A stretch of 64,000 bases of DNA from Hygrocybe punicea. Taxonomy: Eukaryota; Basidiomycota; Agaricomycetes; Agaricales; Hygrophoraceae. The DNA lies in NCBI GenBank assembly GCA_963556145.1, contig OY744462.1, positions 6,386,001-6,450,000 on the forward strand, read 5' to 3'. Positions 33,300 to 45,473 of the stretch are shown one piece after another. The notes beneath the pieces were generated by a model, which was not told where the DNA came from, ran no database searches, and was given only the letters and a program-made list of their open reading frames with translations. The position numbers were made by a program, and so were the translations under genes. Each line of letters begins with the position of its first letter. Positions within the stretch are counted from its first letter, which is position 1.

Positions 33300-35714
33300 A
33301 ACAAAGGTGTCACTATATGACCATGACAAAACCGTGAACCCACAGTAATGGGTCCGGTGTGCCAGCAGATGGGAAAATTTAACACCACACCTGAACCTGT
33401 GGCACCTGAACCTGTGACACCGTAGGTAAACCCACACCTGTGACATACACTAGATGCCAGTGTGTGCTGGTGTTGGTGCTGGTACTGGCACTGGTGCCTC
33501 CTTGTTGCCCTCCTTGTCACCTCAAAAGCACAAGACACATGCCATTCAATGTGCACCTGTGTTCACGAGGAAATCAGTCAGTGGATGGGAGTGCATTGAT
33601 GAAAGAAAAAACAAACCTGGGACAGAGTGTGGGTACACCACACCTCTGACCCTGCTCACTGTTTTCCCCATTGACCTCAATGGTGTGGTCACTGTTGCAG
33701 TAGTGTCACAACATGCATGGCAAACATGGCAAGCCCACAGGTGTCCTGAGACAGTGGTAGGGGCTTGTTTGGGTTGCTGGGGACATGGTGTGGCTGTTGC
33801 AACCCTGAACAAGGTCACAGGTGGTCAAATGAGAGCCAGGGATGGTAAGAAAATGGGTGTACAAAATGATTCCCTAATAGGGATTCATAATCCATGTCAA
33901 TAGGCTACATAGAAATATGCAGGAAAAAAAGAAAAAAGATAAGCAGTGAGGGCCTGTCCAACCTGAACACCTTGCAAATGCCACACACACATCAATTGAC
34001 ATGGCCATCTGTGTTCACAAGGTGGCAGTGGTGGTAGTGGTAGTAGTGAGCAAGGTGAAGGTGACAGCAAAGAGGGGGTGGTGGGACTTGGAAAAAATTG
34101 AGCTGAGAGAAACCCCAGGGTATAAAAAAAACTGCAGGGAACAAAAAAACTTGGGGTGGGAATAAATAAGTGTGGTGGTGGAACATCATAGATTTTTAAT
34201 TATAATATATTTTACCTGGTCCTCCAGTGAATTACCTCTTTGTCTCACTGGCTTCATGAGACAATGAGTTAAATTTGTAAAAAGTACAGAATAATTTGGT
34301 GTGAGTTAGGCTGCCAGTGGTCAGACTTGAAAACTTGAAGTTGCCAAGAATATTTTTGCTCAGTCATCAGGAAAACCATGTGTTACTTAAGATCTTAATA
34401 TGCCTTATTCTTAAAATCAAGACCAAAATAAGAAAGGATAAGTCAATCCCATTTCTTAATCTGTCTTATGCTGTTTTAAAACTAAAATTAAGACATCTAA
34501 GACCAATTAAGAAGTGACAGGTTTTCCTAATGCATTAGCATGGTAAATTCCATGCTAACACCAAATCTATGAGTCACAGGATCACTTTTGATTGACTCAG
34601 AGCTCCATCTATTCAAGTTCTTTTCGATAAAGTTGTGCCACAAGTTCTCACGCCACAAGTTCTCACACAATGGTGATATATTAATAATATATATTCACTA
34701 CCTGAATTTCAGGTACTCCAGACCATGAGTTCCAAGTCACCATCATACTATTTCCTCAACCCAGACGATGTTTGCAATGGAACCGAAAAAGTTTTATATT
34801 GGCATAACAATATCACCCCAGCCTCTCCTCCTCCAGCCTCTCCTCCTCCCATGCCGAATTCCAGCAATGCTGCCCACTCTATGCCAACATTTGATGATAG
34901 ACTGCCTACCCCTGCTTCATTTGCATTATGTCTTGAATACCCTCCAAGTTTACTTGTCCAACTAGCCCATGATGTGGCTTCACTTGTAGCAACAACAGTC
35001 GATGACTCAGATGACAACATTGGTAATGTGCTGGATATTGAAGCAATACAATTTTTTTGGAGGAATGAAGCCCAGGCACAATTTCAACAGGACTGGGGAC
35101 ATCTTCAATGTAGTTAGCATACACTTGTGCAATGCTGCAGGACACTTCAACTGGCTCAGCAAAACGTTTCTCGCATCAATACCACTCAACCTAGCAGTAA
35201 TCATGGTTTGGCATCCATTTCTAATGGTCAACCCCTGCTGATTATAGTCCAACAGTGACCACTCATTTCAAACAAGACCCACTCAAGCTGCCTACATGGG
35301 CCAGTCTGCACTCAGAGTCATGTGGCTGGGTTGATAGTTTAAGGTAGCAACAGTCCCTGTAGTATAATTGTAATAAATGCAGAAAAACTCAGCGGTGCAT
35401 GTTAAAATGACTGCATCCAGTCCCTCTGCCGTGAGGACATTATAATGCCATTACAACGTCCCCTGCAGGCCCTGATGGGCATTATAATGTCAACAGCATG
35501 CAATCTTCTGCTGTGAGGTTAGGTCCTGCGATGCCATTACAATGAGTAGCTACCCATTACAATGAGACCCTTATAATGACAGTACACAATCCCCCTGCCA
35601 TGAGGGCATTGTAATGCCCTGTGAGACCCTTATAGTGACAGCACACAATCCCCCTGCCATGATGGCAATGCCCTGCGATGCCATTACATGCATAGCTAAT
35701 ATGTACCCATGTTG
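33300..35714. other. Region with MITE-like sequence and no recognised gene
   Basis: CACCTGAACCTGTG and ACCTGTGACA repeats at 33380-33450 resemble the GGGTA-type subterminal repeats of the local hAT elements. Palindrome copy 4 lies at 33969. A plus frame of 130 codons (34725-35117, MSSKSPSYYFLNPDDVCNGT and onward, Pro-rich then acidic) looks protein-like but is not recognised. At 35440-35700 short direct repeats containing ACAATCCCCCTGCCATGA and ATGCCATTAC recur. Confidence 0.4.
33969..34023. repeat. 54-bp palindrome, copy 4
   Basis: Outer arms ACCTTG (33969-33974) and CAAGGT (34018-34023); centre ACATCAATTGACATG (33989-34003), nearly identical to copy 1. Confidence 0.7.
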
Positions 35715-36032
35715 TCATTGTCTCTGCCCCCCCAGATCTCTCAGGCTCTCGTTCTCATCATTTAACTCAACCACCAGCTCTGGCAAGGACACAGAGCTCT
35801 CGACATTTGACAGCTGGGTCCTCAAGACAACCTGTGCTTGTCCCTGAATAGCTGCCCATCTTGCTGCCCAGCGGATACCCCATTGTTGCTCTGCAGAGTT
35901 ATTCTCGATGGCATAGGCATGCTGTCCCTCTGCGATACAGCTAGATGGGTCAGTCTCACTCTCTGCACATTGCCACCACCACCGAGCATACCACCAACAA
36001 AACTCCAATGCCCTGTGCATCTCCTCCTTGAG

Positions 36033-36839
36033 TAGTGCATGGTAGGGGTACCTGATACCCTCGGGGGTAAAGAGTGTGGGTACAGCACGGGTAAGGGTAT
36101 GAGTACAGGGTCCCGGACCCGTGATACCCATGCCGTACCCATGGGGGTATGTGCCTGAGCCCTTAAAACATTTTTTTGGGCCCAAAAACAGTGGTTTTTT
36201 CGGGTTTTTGATGGTTTTTAATGGATATCTCAACACTCAGGCTTGCTAAAATCATAAAGTAAAATTCAGAGCACTCCAAAGAACTTTTCGAACAACTTTT
36301 CAGTTCACATCAGAACCAACTGAGAGGTATCTGAGTCACTAAAAATCAGAAACATACCAATAATCATAAAAAAAGGTATTTTCTTTAGTGCATGACAGGA
36401 AACTGGATACTTCTGGTGGTTTGGGCAATGGTATTGCATTGGTAAGGTATTAATAAAGGGTTGATAACACACTACACCCATGCCCAGTAACATCATACAA
36501 TTTATTTTCCTCAAAAACAAGCTATTTTGGCTGATTTTGGTGGTATTTGCTGGTTTTTTATGAATAACATGGGAACAAGGTCTTATAAAATTACCAAAAA
36601 TGTTCCAGAGCTTCTCAGGAGAGTTCTCTACAACTCCTTCCCTTATATCAAAGTGATCCGACATGTACAAGATTTAATAAAATTGAATAATCAGCAAAAA
36701 TGACCAAATATCAAGGGTATACCCTTACCCCTGCATACCTGCAGATACCCGTACCCCTGGGCCTCGGGTATGTACCTGTGACAGGTACAGGTACAGGTAC
36801 AGCCCCAGAAGGTCACGGGTGTACCCCTGTCATGCACTA
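36033..36839. mobile_element. hAT-type MITE with 8-bp TSD TCCTTGAG
   Basis: The 807-bp element starts TAGTGCATGGTAGGGGTACC and ends GGTGTACCCCTGTCATGCACTA-like sequence. It is flanked by TCCTTGAG on both sides (36025-36032 and 36840-36847). Both ends carry runs of GGGTA/GGTAC. No coding potential. It sits inside the KDZ coding region. Confidence 0.92.
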
Positions 36840-37640
36840 TCCTTGAGTAGTTGTAACTCTTCACCCCATCGACCTGTATGAGCTCAGGTTTTGGCCCATT
36901 CAACACAGAGACCTGGATGAAAATAACTTGGTATGTTATGTATGTACTAGCTTCGACTTTCTGTGAAGTCCCATCCAGCTCATGCTCACTGACTGAATAC
37001 CAGATCCAAGACAAAGATCTTCACCCCTCACCCAAGGCCAGCCTAGGGTCGAATGACACCATAGGCATATCCACATTCTCTACTTTCTCTTGCAAGCCTG
37101 CCATCTGGTGGGTCCTGTGGTAATCTTCCTTCTCCTCCTGCATTAGTGATCGCTCACTTATACCTTGCACATCTTCAGGCTTGAGAATGGCAAGTGTCTT
37201 CTCCCATTCACCAGGACCATGCAGAGCCAGCAATGCAGCCTGTGCAATATTGTACTGCCCCTGGGTGGCCCAGATGCGAGCCTCAACCTGGTCTTGAAGT
37301 GTATGTGAGCGTATGTATGCCTGCTGCAATGATGCATTCTTGCAAGTGAGCTTACTTGCCATGATTCGAGTTTGAAGGTGCCGGCGCAAGCTGCACAATG
37401 ATTCATGTGTCTGTGCAAACTGGAGGCATTCTTCAATATCTGACAGACTGGGGATGGGTAGTGGATTGCAGGAATCTTTGAAGGCATATAAATTTTGATC
37501 TTCTTTGGCCGCAAGCCAGAGTTGGTTACCTTGGGCATGTCTTGTGCTGCAAGGTAAGTGTGTAGACCAGACATGAACAAATGACAGGCCTCTTTGAACT
37601 TATGGATGCGTTTCAGTAAGAGTGTCTGCTGCAGAGATCA

Positions 37641-38213
37641 TGTGGATCCATATCCTCTTCATCTCTGATTCTGTTCCCATTCATTCCCATTCCTGTATCA
37701 TCGATTCTGCCCAATTCTGGTCTTTTCCACTGATTCCACTTCAGATTCCACCTCCGGAATTGTTCCTGCTCATGATATAATGTCCCTAATGACCTGGAAT
37801 CAGTACGTATATAATTGTATATTATATATCTTCATTTCCCATCCCCTAGTACATAGCACCACTTCTCCTATCCTCATCTCCACTCGCCCCCTATCATTTA
37901 CAGCCTTCGCTTGTAGTACATAGTTACTACAGCACAGGATCCTCCATAGTAGTATAAAAGTAGTACATTTACACTACAAAACTATATACACATAGAGATA
38001 TAGACACACATCTTATCATTGCACTTCAGTTCTATTTCCAAGTCCTCTCTTCATCCCTTCTCCCACACTCTCCCTCTGATTCCAGAACCCCCAGATTCGG
38101 GTTGGATTGATTAGACAACTCTTTAAGAAACTGAATTCCTCAGATCACTTCTTAGCTGATCACCCCTTTCCATAGATTCCTCTTCCAGGTCTACAATTGA
38201 ACTTGCCATCACA
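37641..38213 (+). mobile_element. Solo LTR, family A, copy 2
   Basis: Same length and ends as 28001-28573 (TGTGGATCC to ATCACA), with a TATA-like GTATAAAAGTAGTAC (about 37952). It interrupts the KDZ coding region. Both family A copies lie in the sense-opposite orientation of a transposase gene. Confidence 0.8.
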
Positions 38214-39500
38214 CCGCTGTTTCTGGATTTGCATAGCCTGATTGGTTGTTGCAGTTTTCTTTTTAGAGTTGACAGTCAGTAGTCGCCTATTAATCCATAT
38301 TAGTGCATAAGAACAGATTCTCATGACATCACTCACTGTTGCTCCTCGAGATCCAGGCCCGATATAATGAAGTTGCTTACAGTCATCTCCAGACTGGTGA
38401 AATCTGCCTTGCCTCATGCCATCTTCTCGTGTTCTTCCTCAGAGATTTTCTTTTTGACTGATGCTAGTGTCACCTCTAAGAAGTATTAGCTATCTCATCT
38501 CTGTCAATGAATGATATAACCAACTTTCTTCTGGAAGATCGTATGGACAGAACTTCATGTGATCAACTTCCCATGCTAATACTTGTTGCTCCAATTTGCC
38601 CACCACATCACCATGCTCTTCTTGTAAACTGTCAGACAAGGCACATAGTGCTCTGTGATGAATGATGGCCTCTGGGATGGCAATAGAAAGCTTGTGAAGT
38701 AGCAGATCACCTAAAATGTTTGCATAAGCCAGTGTCCATGCTATTGAAAGTAAACTCACTGAGATTTATGGTTTTACACCAATTGTGATAGTTGCAGAAA
38801 TCATCCAGAGTGTCCCAACATCCTCCTGGCCCCATCATCGAAACACAGTGTGCTATCCCATTCAGCCACAACCAGTTCCATTCAACACCTTCCCCATCTG
38901 TTCTGCCCACCTACTGAGTAAAATTGAATGAAAAGGGTGCCCAGCATCACTTGGTGTGTGAATGTAGATGGAATTTCAGGACATGAGAGCATACAATGAG
39001 ATTAGGTGGGAGATTCAGCCAGTCTGGCATTTCTTCCATCCATGCAAAAAAATTTCGAAACCACTGACATGTGATATCATACAAAATTGTAATCAGTATG
39101 AGCATAGTGCCAACCATGCTCAAGAGTAAAATAAAATCCATATTTGCGTAGCTGCCACACTCTTTAGCATCTGGTTATGAGCTCATTAGAATAGTCATAA
39201 CCCCAGTTGAAATCAATAACCCAGTTCCTTGTGCGTCACTCATTAAAAATGCCTGTCCTTCCATTCCTGACCACAATGTTAGTTTTGTCATTGCAATAGG
39301 AGTTAGGATCTGGTCAAGACTCACCTCCAAGAAGTGCAAAGGATCGGCCTGATGTGAACCGATGGCACAACCACAACACATGGGACAGAGTCCGATACAC
39401 TCCTGGCACCAAAAAAAGGCCTCATTTAACCCACAGATTGCGCACAAGCCCCACAGCCGACTGCAACCTTTGAGAGCCAGACTCTGCACCAAGTGTTCCT

Positions 39501-40180
39501 CACCATATCTGTCATGCCAAGTTATGAGTGGAGTGTCCTATTACAAGCATTTCAAGTCAATTCCAGCCTTTGCATCACAGACATATAACTTACAGAATTT
39601 GAGTAGCACTTGGCCTTTTGCTTGACTGTCAACCCTGCTGGACATGCGCTGGGAAAGAATTCTGGTGGTGGATTGGCTATGTGGTTGGGATTATCAGTTG
39701 TTTGAGGCAAGGCAGGTGCGGGGACATTTGTATGTCATATTCAGCTCCAGTACACATTGGAGACTAAGAAATTACTTTTGGGGGATGTATAAGAGCTGGT
39801 GATGCGCAATTTCTTACTTCCTATGTTTCTCCCCATCACAAGTCTCGTTGACTGTGCACGTGCCACTACACCACCACACTGTACAGTTGTAAAATTTAGA
39901 CTATTTAAGACAAAACCTCAATGCAACTAGTACTCTAGGCTCACTCACTATTGCACCCATATTGGCACATATTACTCAAGCCTTGGCAGCAGGGGAGGTA
40001 TTGATGTTAAGCACATAGTTAGTTCAATGTAGATAGTTCAATGTTTTGGGTATCTCTTATATCAAACCTCGTACCAAATCCAACTGGTTTAGAATATATT
40101 ATTATTGCTGCTGATAAGCAAGTGTATGTGCACCATGAGCTGCTAGCAAACCCTGTGGGTCAACCATGGCCTCACATAAT
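39501..40180. other. Region without a recognised gene
   Basis: Nothing recognised. It may hold the 5' end of the KDZ element. Confidence 0.3.
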
Positions 40181-40559
40181 TAGGGTTGACCAGGGGTCTG
40201 AAAGGGGTTTGCCCATAACTCAAGGGGTCCTCTTTGTGGAAAATCTGAAATTTTTATGACAGATGTGTGGTGATTAGCTCTACAAACACCCTCTTATACA
40301 ATAAGTAACAGGAAGAATCATTGAATTTTGAAAATTCAAATAGTCTGAAAAAAAGCCAAAAACTCGGAAAAACACAAAATTTTGTGGTATTTGATGTTTC
40401 ATAATTGAGCTGTGGACTCTTCTGCTTAATATGTGAGAGGGTGTTTGTAGAGCTAATTGCCACACATCCATCATAAAAATTTCAGATTTTCCACAAAGAG
40501 GACCCCTTGAGTTATGGGCAAACCCCTTTCAGACCCCTCCAGACCCCTGGTTAACCCTA
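40181..40559. mobile_element. hAT-type MITE with 8-bp TSD CACATAAT
   Basis: The 379-bp element has inverted arms of about 110 bp. Ends are TAGGGTTGACCAGGGGTCTG and CAGACCCCTGGTTAACCCTA. It is flanked by a perfect CACATAAT duplication (40173-40180 and 40560-40567). The middle is AT-rich without coding potential. A short duplication CAGACCCCTC in the right arm is the main difference between arms. Confidence 0.92.
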
Positions 40560-40567
40560 CACATAAT

Positions 40568-41610
40568 ATCTCTTCGAGATGATGAATGGCAGTATGAACT
40601 TCCCTGCCAACCCTCTCTGCTGACACTAACCTCTCCCTGACTCCCTCTTCCTGTAAGCTATCATCCTGACTGATATCCAGCCTCTTCCTGACTTCATCTA
40701 ACTGCGTGATAGCATCCTCAATGACAATGAGATGATCGTTACTGGTGTGCAGATGTTTTGCAAATATGATGAATATGTTTTTGATATAAACTGTTGATGA
40801 TCCATGAATAAGCACATGGAAATTGTACTCAGCATCCTTCATTTCCTTGAGGTTTGGGAGCCTGAAATGTATATTATCAGGGTCTACTATAGTGCAGTTC
40901 AGTAATCAGAGAGCTCACAGTGGAGAGCAGATACCAGATGTGGAGGACTGCCCACATACCGTTGAGCAGCAATGCTGAGCTTGTTCCTGTGTTGACATTA
41001 GTACAGTGGGACAATAGTTGTAGTCAGATGAGATCCACTTTGTATATGAGCATGTGCTCTTAGCTCAATTTGCAGCCTGTCTCTCCGCAACAGTCTTGTA
41101 GAGCTTGGATTGAGGCTTTGGAACCAATTGAGCTAGCAGTGAATACTCCAGTCAAATGTGTCTGACCTTTTCGATGACAACATTCCATGGGTCTAACTTA
41201 TATAAAATTTGGCATGCAGTAAGATTAAGCCTTGCTAGTTATATTCTGAGCACTATCAGACCCAACAATGCAACTACTACTTGTTATTCTTGAAGCTCGT
41301 TATCTAGTGTGCACATTGGGATGTTCCTTTTTTGGGTTGATTAAGTGCAGAAAGTCTATTTGGCTGCTGGCCTTTCTATAAGTAACCCATCACTGGATGC
41401 ATCCTCTCAAATGCAAACTTCTATGCAGAAAGAGTCAACTGATCCCAAGCAGAATGGTGAGTACATGCACCTAGAATATCCATGCATATTTCACTCCAGG
41501 TCCAGCACTCAGTCCTGTGCACAAAAATTGGCTCTGTGCACAATTCCCTCCATTTGCAGCTGCACTACACTTTGAGGAGGTGGATAGCTGCATGGATTCT
41601 ATGTTTGCAC
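40568..41610. other. Region with one coiled-coil-like open frame (minus) and no recognised gene
   Basis: A minus frame from 40842 to the MITE at 40567 encodes about 90 residues rich in Glu, Arg and Leu (DHLIVIEDAITQLDEVRKRL and onward) that look like a coiled coil. It is cut by the MITE. No family assigned. The rest to 41610 has no feature I can support. Confidence 0.35.
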
Positions 41611-44125
41611 TGTAGATGTGGGTTTGGGGTGGCTTCGAAATAATAAATCCTAACCTAGGGTGTCAGTGTGAAAGTGACGGTGGATAATCAGTGTCGGGAA
41701 TAATAAATGAAGTGGAAATGGAAGTAAAAATAAAGCTGCCATGTAAAACTGGACAAATAATAATTACCCAGCCATGAACGGACTGAAAACAGATACATAA
41801 CAATGAACCTGACAATGCTGATGATGTTGGGTACAGCGGGTCAGGTTGGGTTGGGTCGGGTCAGAAACGATGAATGAAAAATGGAACAATGATAAGGACA
41901 ATGAAGTGAACTATAAAAGTCTAAGGGTTTACGAGGATGAGCATTTGAAGGGATTAAAACATGATTCTGACTATAAGAAAATGGGGACTAAGGGTATCTC
42001 TTTTGTACAGTCGTTGGGGACCGTTTTTATAGTACATGAGTGGGTAGTCTACTTTCGGTCATGTCTATTTTAGCCAATAGAAACTACAAAGAGAAGTTGG
42101 AATGGGGATGTAAATAGGGGGGTTGCAATGCGACAGACAGAAAAATGGAAGGGAAAATGAATATCCAAGGAAAAGATCTAAAATGTCCTACATATCTCCA
42201 TAAGGATGAGGGGATGCATATATTGGGCAAGTGTTACGGATCGCTTCTGCAGCGGGGTCCGGCAACAATCAACTTAACTGGGGATTGGTTTTCAGAGGAA
42301 AGAAGAGCAGTTTCATTGTTGCTTATAACTAAGACAACACTGCTACAAGTGGGGGGGGGTCAAGGTATAATGTCATTGCGAGCCGTGGGGATTGCCCAAG
42401 ATAAGGGGGTCTGCCCCAAGAACCAGACTAAACGTAAGGAAAGGAAAGAAGAAAAAGTCCGAACCAACAACAAGGACAGTAGATATAGTGAATGGACTTG
42501 AGGGGAGGTAAATGGGAATCCAACCATGAAGCTACAACATGTCCAACTACACCATGTTTTCACCATGAGGCAGACATGAGGCGTCCTCATGTCAATGTTC
42601 TCGCGATCCAACTGGAGGCCCGGGTGTCATTGAGGAATAGAAGGGGTCCGGATGACTCGGATGATTTGTCATCGGATCATGTGATGTGCAGAATTGCCTA
42701 TTCGGGGTCTACACTTGCTGTGACAGGCAAGTGCGCAGTCTGGCAAGTGCATTGCACGGTTGGGTCGAAGATGGGTATCGTCCAGTGTAGGATTGGTGAT
42801 GAGAGTGTCTTGAGGTAGCGGGGACATAGTGACAAGGTCGGTATAAAGGAAAACAAAGGAATGTATGGAGGGAAAACCAACTAGGATGGTGGGATAGTCG
42901 AGGTCAGACATGTGAACAGCATAAGCTGTACCGGATGATGATGTCTGTGTCAATGGTGTATCGAGGAGCAATGTCTTGTCCTGTCTGTGGAACAATGCGG
43001 TCCACCTGATGTCAGTATTTGTCCAAGAAAGGGTATTGTTGTAAACGAGTGTGGGAGATATCAAGGTTATAGATGGAAAAGGTTAAATGAATGTGGGTCC
43101 AGGTTTCGAGTCATGGCACGAGTGACAAGCTGTGGGAATAAGATGTTGGGTACTGCAATGAAGCGATGTCGTGTGAACAATATGCAATAGGGGTTGGCTC
43201 ACTGTTTGGGAAGTCGTATGGTCTGTGGTCGAAGTTCAAAAGAATGTGCTTCGGCGATGGTCAGATTAGAGAGAACAGTGAAATGTCTTGTGATCGGGGA
43301 CTGTTCAGGGCATGCGTGCAGGTGAGGAATGTCGTCGGATAATCAGGGAGGATAATGGTAGGCACGGAATACGAAAGTGGAAACCATATATCCAGGTATG
43401 GCAATTGTCAATTACGTGGTGAGATATTGTTGAGGTGGAAGTCAGAAGTATCAATGGCGGAAGGGTTTCGGTGCCGATGCCAAAGATAGATCATAACAAA
43501 GTAGAAACCGATCAGGAAGGTGATGGCAATGCTGCCAATAACAATAACGGTAATGAGCTGTGTCGGGAGTACAGCCATTGTGTATCAGTTTGTCGTGGGA
43601 TGAAGTCAACAATATGTCAGGGCAAGGGAAAAGACAATAGCAATGATGTCTGTTGGCAAGGAGACTATTCGGGTACAGCAAGGTAACGTGGGGATGTGTC
43701 CATGGTCGGTCTGGATTGTTCTAGAAGAAAGGATGAAAAGAGAACAAGAACAAGAATAAACAATGATGTCCAAAAGAAGGCAAAAGGGAAAAGGGAACAA
43801 AAAAGGAAGGTGTGGCAAAGCGGAATCATCATGGTAGGTACCGGAGTTGGAATCGGAGTTGCGGAGTTGAAAAACATAACAGCAAGTCCGAAGTCGGGAG
43901 TCAAGTCTGATGAGATCCGTCTCCTATAATTGGAACTCTGGGGCTTATGAGGCTGCTGGATTTGGTCCAAAAGTGGCCATGACAAAGCAGCATACATTGG
44001 GTCATGTCGGGTCACGTCACATCAGGTTACATCAGGTTGGAATGTGAGTCGTTTGAAGGTGTCGGGTTCATCCAGATTCGTGATATATCGATGGTATGGA
44101 CTCAGAGGGACATTAAGTCTCTACA
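41611..44125 (-). mobile_element. Solo LTR, family B, copy 2, interrupted
   Basis: On the minus strand this reads from TGTAGAGACTTAATGTCCC (44125) to the terminal CATCTACA (41611). The family B sequence is about 860 bp once the inserted 1650-bp unit (42232-43881) and its 5-bp duplication are removed. It retains the TATA-like region near 42030. Flanks do not match each other, so its own target-site duplication is lost or the copy is rearranged. Confidence 0.75.
42232..43881 (-). mobile_element. LTR-like unit, family C, copy 1, with TSD GCAAG
   Basis: The 1650-bp unit has TGTTA/TAACA ends. It is flanked by GCAAG on both sides (42227-42231 and 43882-43886), inside family B copy 2; the family B copy at 24.6 kb shows the empty site. 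A second copy in the other orientation lies at 46612-48258. The many open frames of 60-130 codons on both strands have no known domain. I see no internal direct repeat, so it is best read as a long solo LTR, though a non-coding retroelement of another kind is possible. Confidence 0.85.
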
Positions 44126-44951
44126 TCTCCAGGGTACTTTAAATAAAGACCATCCTTGGTTGATACTACATGGACTTGGGACTTCAACATGTGAGATAAA
44201 GCTGACATGGTAGTTGTGGAATCAGGTTTGACAGAATGAGACAGGTCGTGGATGATGTAAACGAGGACAGCGGATGGTGAATTAGTGGAACATGGTGGAT
44301 GGTCAGGAGCTGAGAGTGGGGAGTAGAGAACAAAATGGGTGAAGCCGGTGTCAAGCAAAATGAAACAAAGTACACAGAACCAGAGAAAAAGGGAACTGAG
44401 TGGAAATGAAAGAAGAGATGGAAAGCTACAAAAACAGGACAAATAGAGAGCGGAAATGCAAAATAGATGAGAAAATAAATAAATGTCGGGGATCGGGAAG
44501 GAAAGGAAGCAATAGAAATGAAGTTGGGATAAAATCAAACTTGAAATCGGATTGGGGGCAGGTGACAGAAACAATGAATGGAAACAAATAAGGCATAAGC
44601 GGAAACAACATAAAATGAAAGTGGATGACAAAGATGGTGTAGTTCGGTCAGGTATAGGGTTGGCTGCTTTGGTGGCTGTGTCAACGGGTGGCAGAAAGCA
44701 TAAACTGGTGACATGGGCATAGAGATATGATGATGAAGGTAAACATGATATGACGACGGTGGAGGTTCAATATGATATGATGACAATGGAGGTTCAATAC
44801 AATATGATGGAGGTTCAATGGACGACAACGGAGGTTCAATAGATGACGGCAGAGGTTCAATATGTCGATACTAATATGGGGGCGATAATCAACAGATGTG
44901 ATATCAGCCTCATACTAGGCAGTTCAGCACCGGCTTGGAGCCATGGGGAAG
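44126..44951. other. Region without gene, with a GGAGGTTCAATA tandem repeat
   Basis: Between 44755 and 44865 the motif GAGGTTCAATA or GAGGTTCAATGG recurs six times at intervals of 18-25 bp, alternating with ATGATATGACGAC-like spacers. The remainder is purine-rich (plus) with no gene. Confidence 0.55.
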
Positions 44952-45406
44952 CATTCTCCAACATGACCAAAAGTAGACTACCCACTCATGAACTATAAAA
45001 ACAGTCCCCGACAACCATACAAAAGAGATACCCTTAGTCCCCGTTTCCTTATAGTCAGAATCATGTTTTAATCCCTTCAAATGCTCGTCCTCGTAAACCC
45101 TTAGACTTTTATAGTTCACTTCATCGTTTTTGTCATTGTTCCATTATTCATTCATCATTTCCGACCCAACCCGACCCGACCTGACCCGCCATACCCAACA
45201 TTGTTGGGTTCATCATTATTTATCCGTTTTCAGTCTGTTCATCACTGGGTTTGTTATTATTTGTCCAGTTTTACATGGCGGCTTTATTTTTACTTCCATT
45301 TCCACTTCATTTATTATCCCCGACACTGATTATCCACCATCACTTTTACGCTGACACCCTAGGTTAGGATTTATTATTCTGAAGCCACCCTGAACCCGCA
45401 TCTACA
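44952..45406 (+). mobile_element. Family B LTR, truncated copy
   Basis: From ACATGACCAAAAGTAGACTA to CCGCATCTACA this matches the right half of 24364-25216, including the ACTATAAAAAC box (about 44990). The left half is missing. Confidence 0.75.
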
Positions 45407-45473
45407 GCACTATGGTTACATGAGTTTCCTTCCTGGTACTACTTCAAATGCAAAGATGCTGGTGAAAAGGAGT

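Larger units (their letters stand above)
35715..39500 (-). pseudogene. KDZ transposase gene split by a MITE and a solo LTR
   Basis: On the minus strand: the CxC2-type cluster CPMCCGCAIGSHQADPLHFL (about 39385), then LITILYDITCQWFRNFFAWM with EMPDWLNLP and VLKFHLHSH (about 39090-38950), then VGRTDGEGVEWNWLWLNGIA with MGPGGCWDTLDDFCNYHNW (about 38905-38780), then a coiled C-terminal part (IRSHTLQDQVEARIWATQGQ, then AALLALHGPGEWEKTL) and KEEMHRALEFCWWYARWWWQ near 36030. DGEG and the ITCQW motif are hallmarks of KDZ transposases. The gene is cut by a family A LTR (37641-38213) and by a hAT-type MITE (36033-36839) that separates VKSYNYS from LKEEMHRAL. No intact product is possible. Confidence 0.85.

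Noticed and set aside
32972..33556. 194-codon minus frame upstream of the hAT BED finger
   Set aside because: Only the stretch around PSPDPDDWVPSAGH looks like hAT N-terminal sequence; the rest reads through repeats of the element end, so it is not listed as a separate gene.
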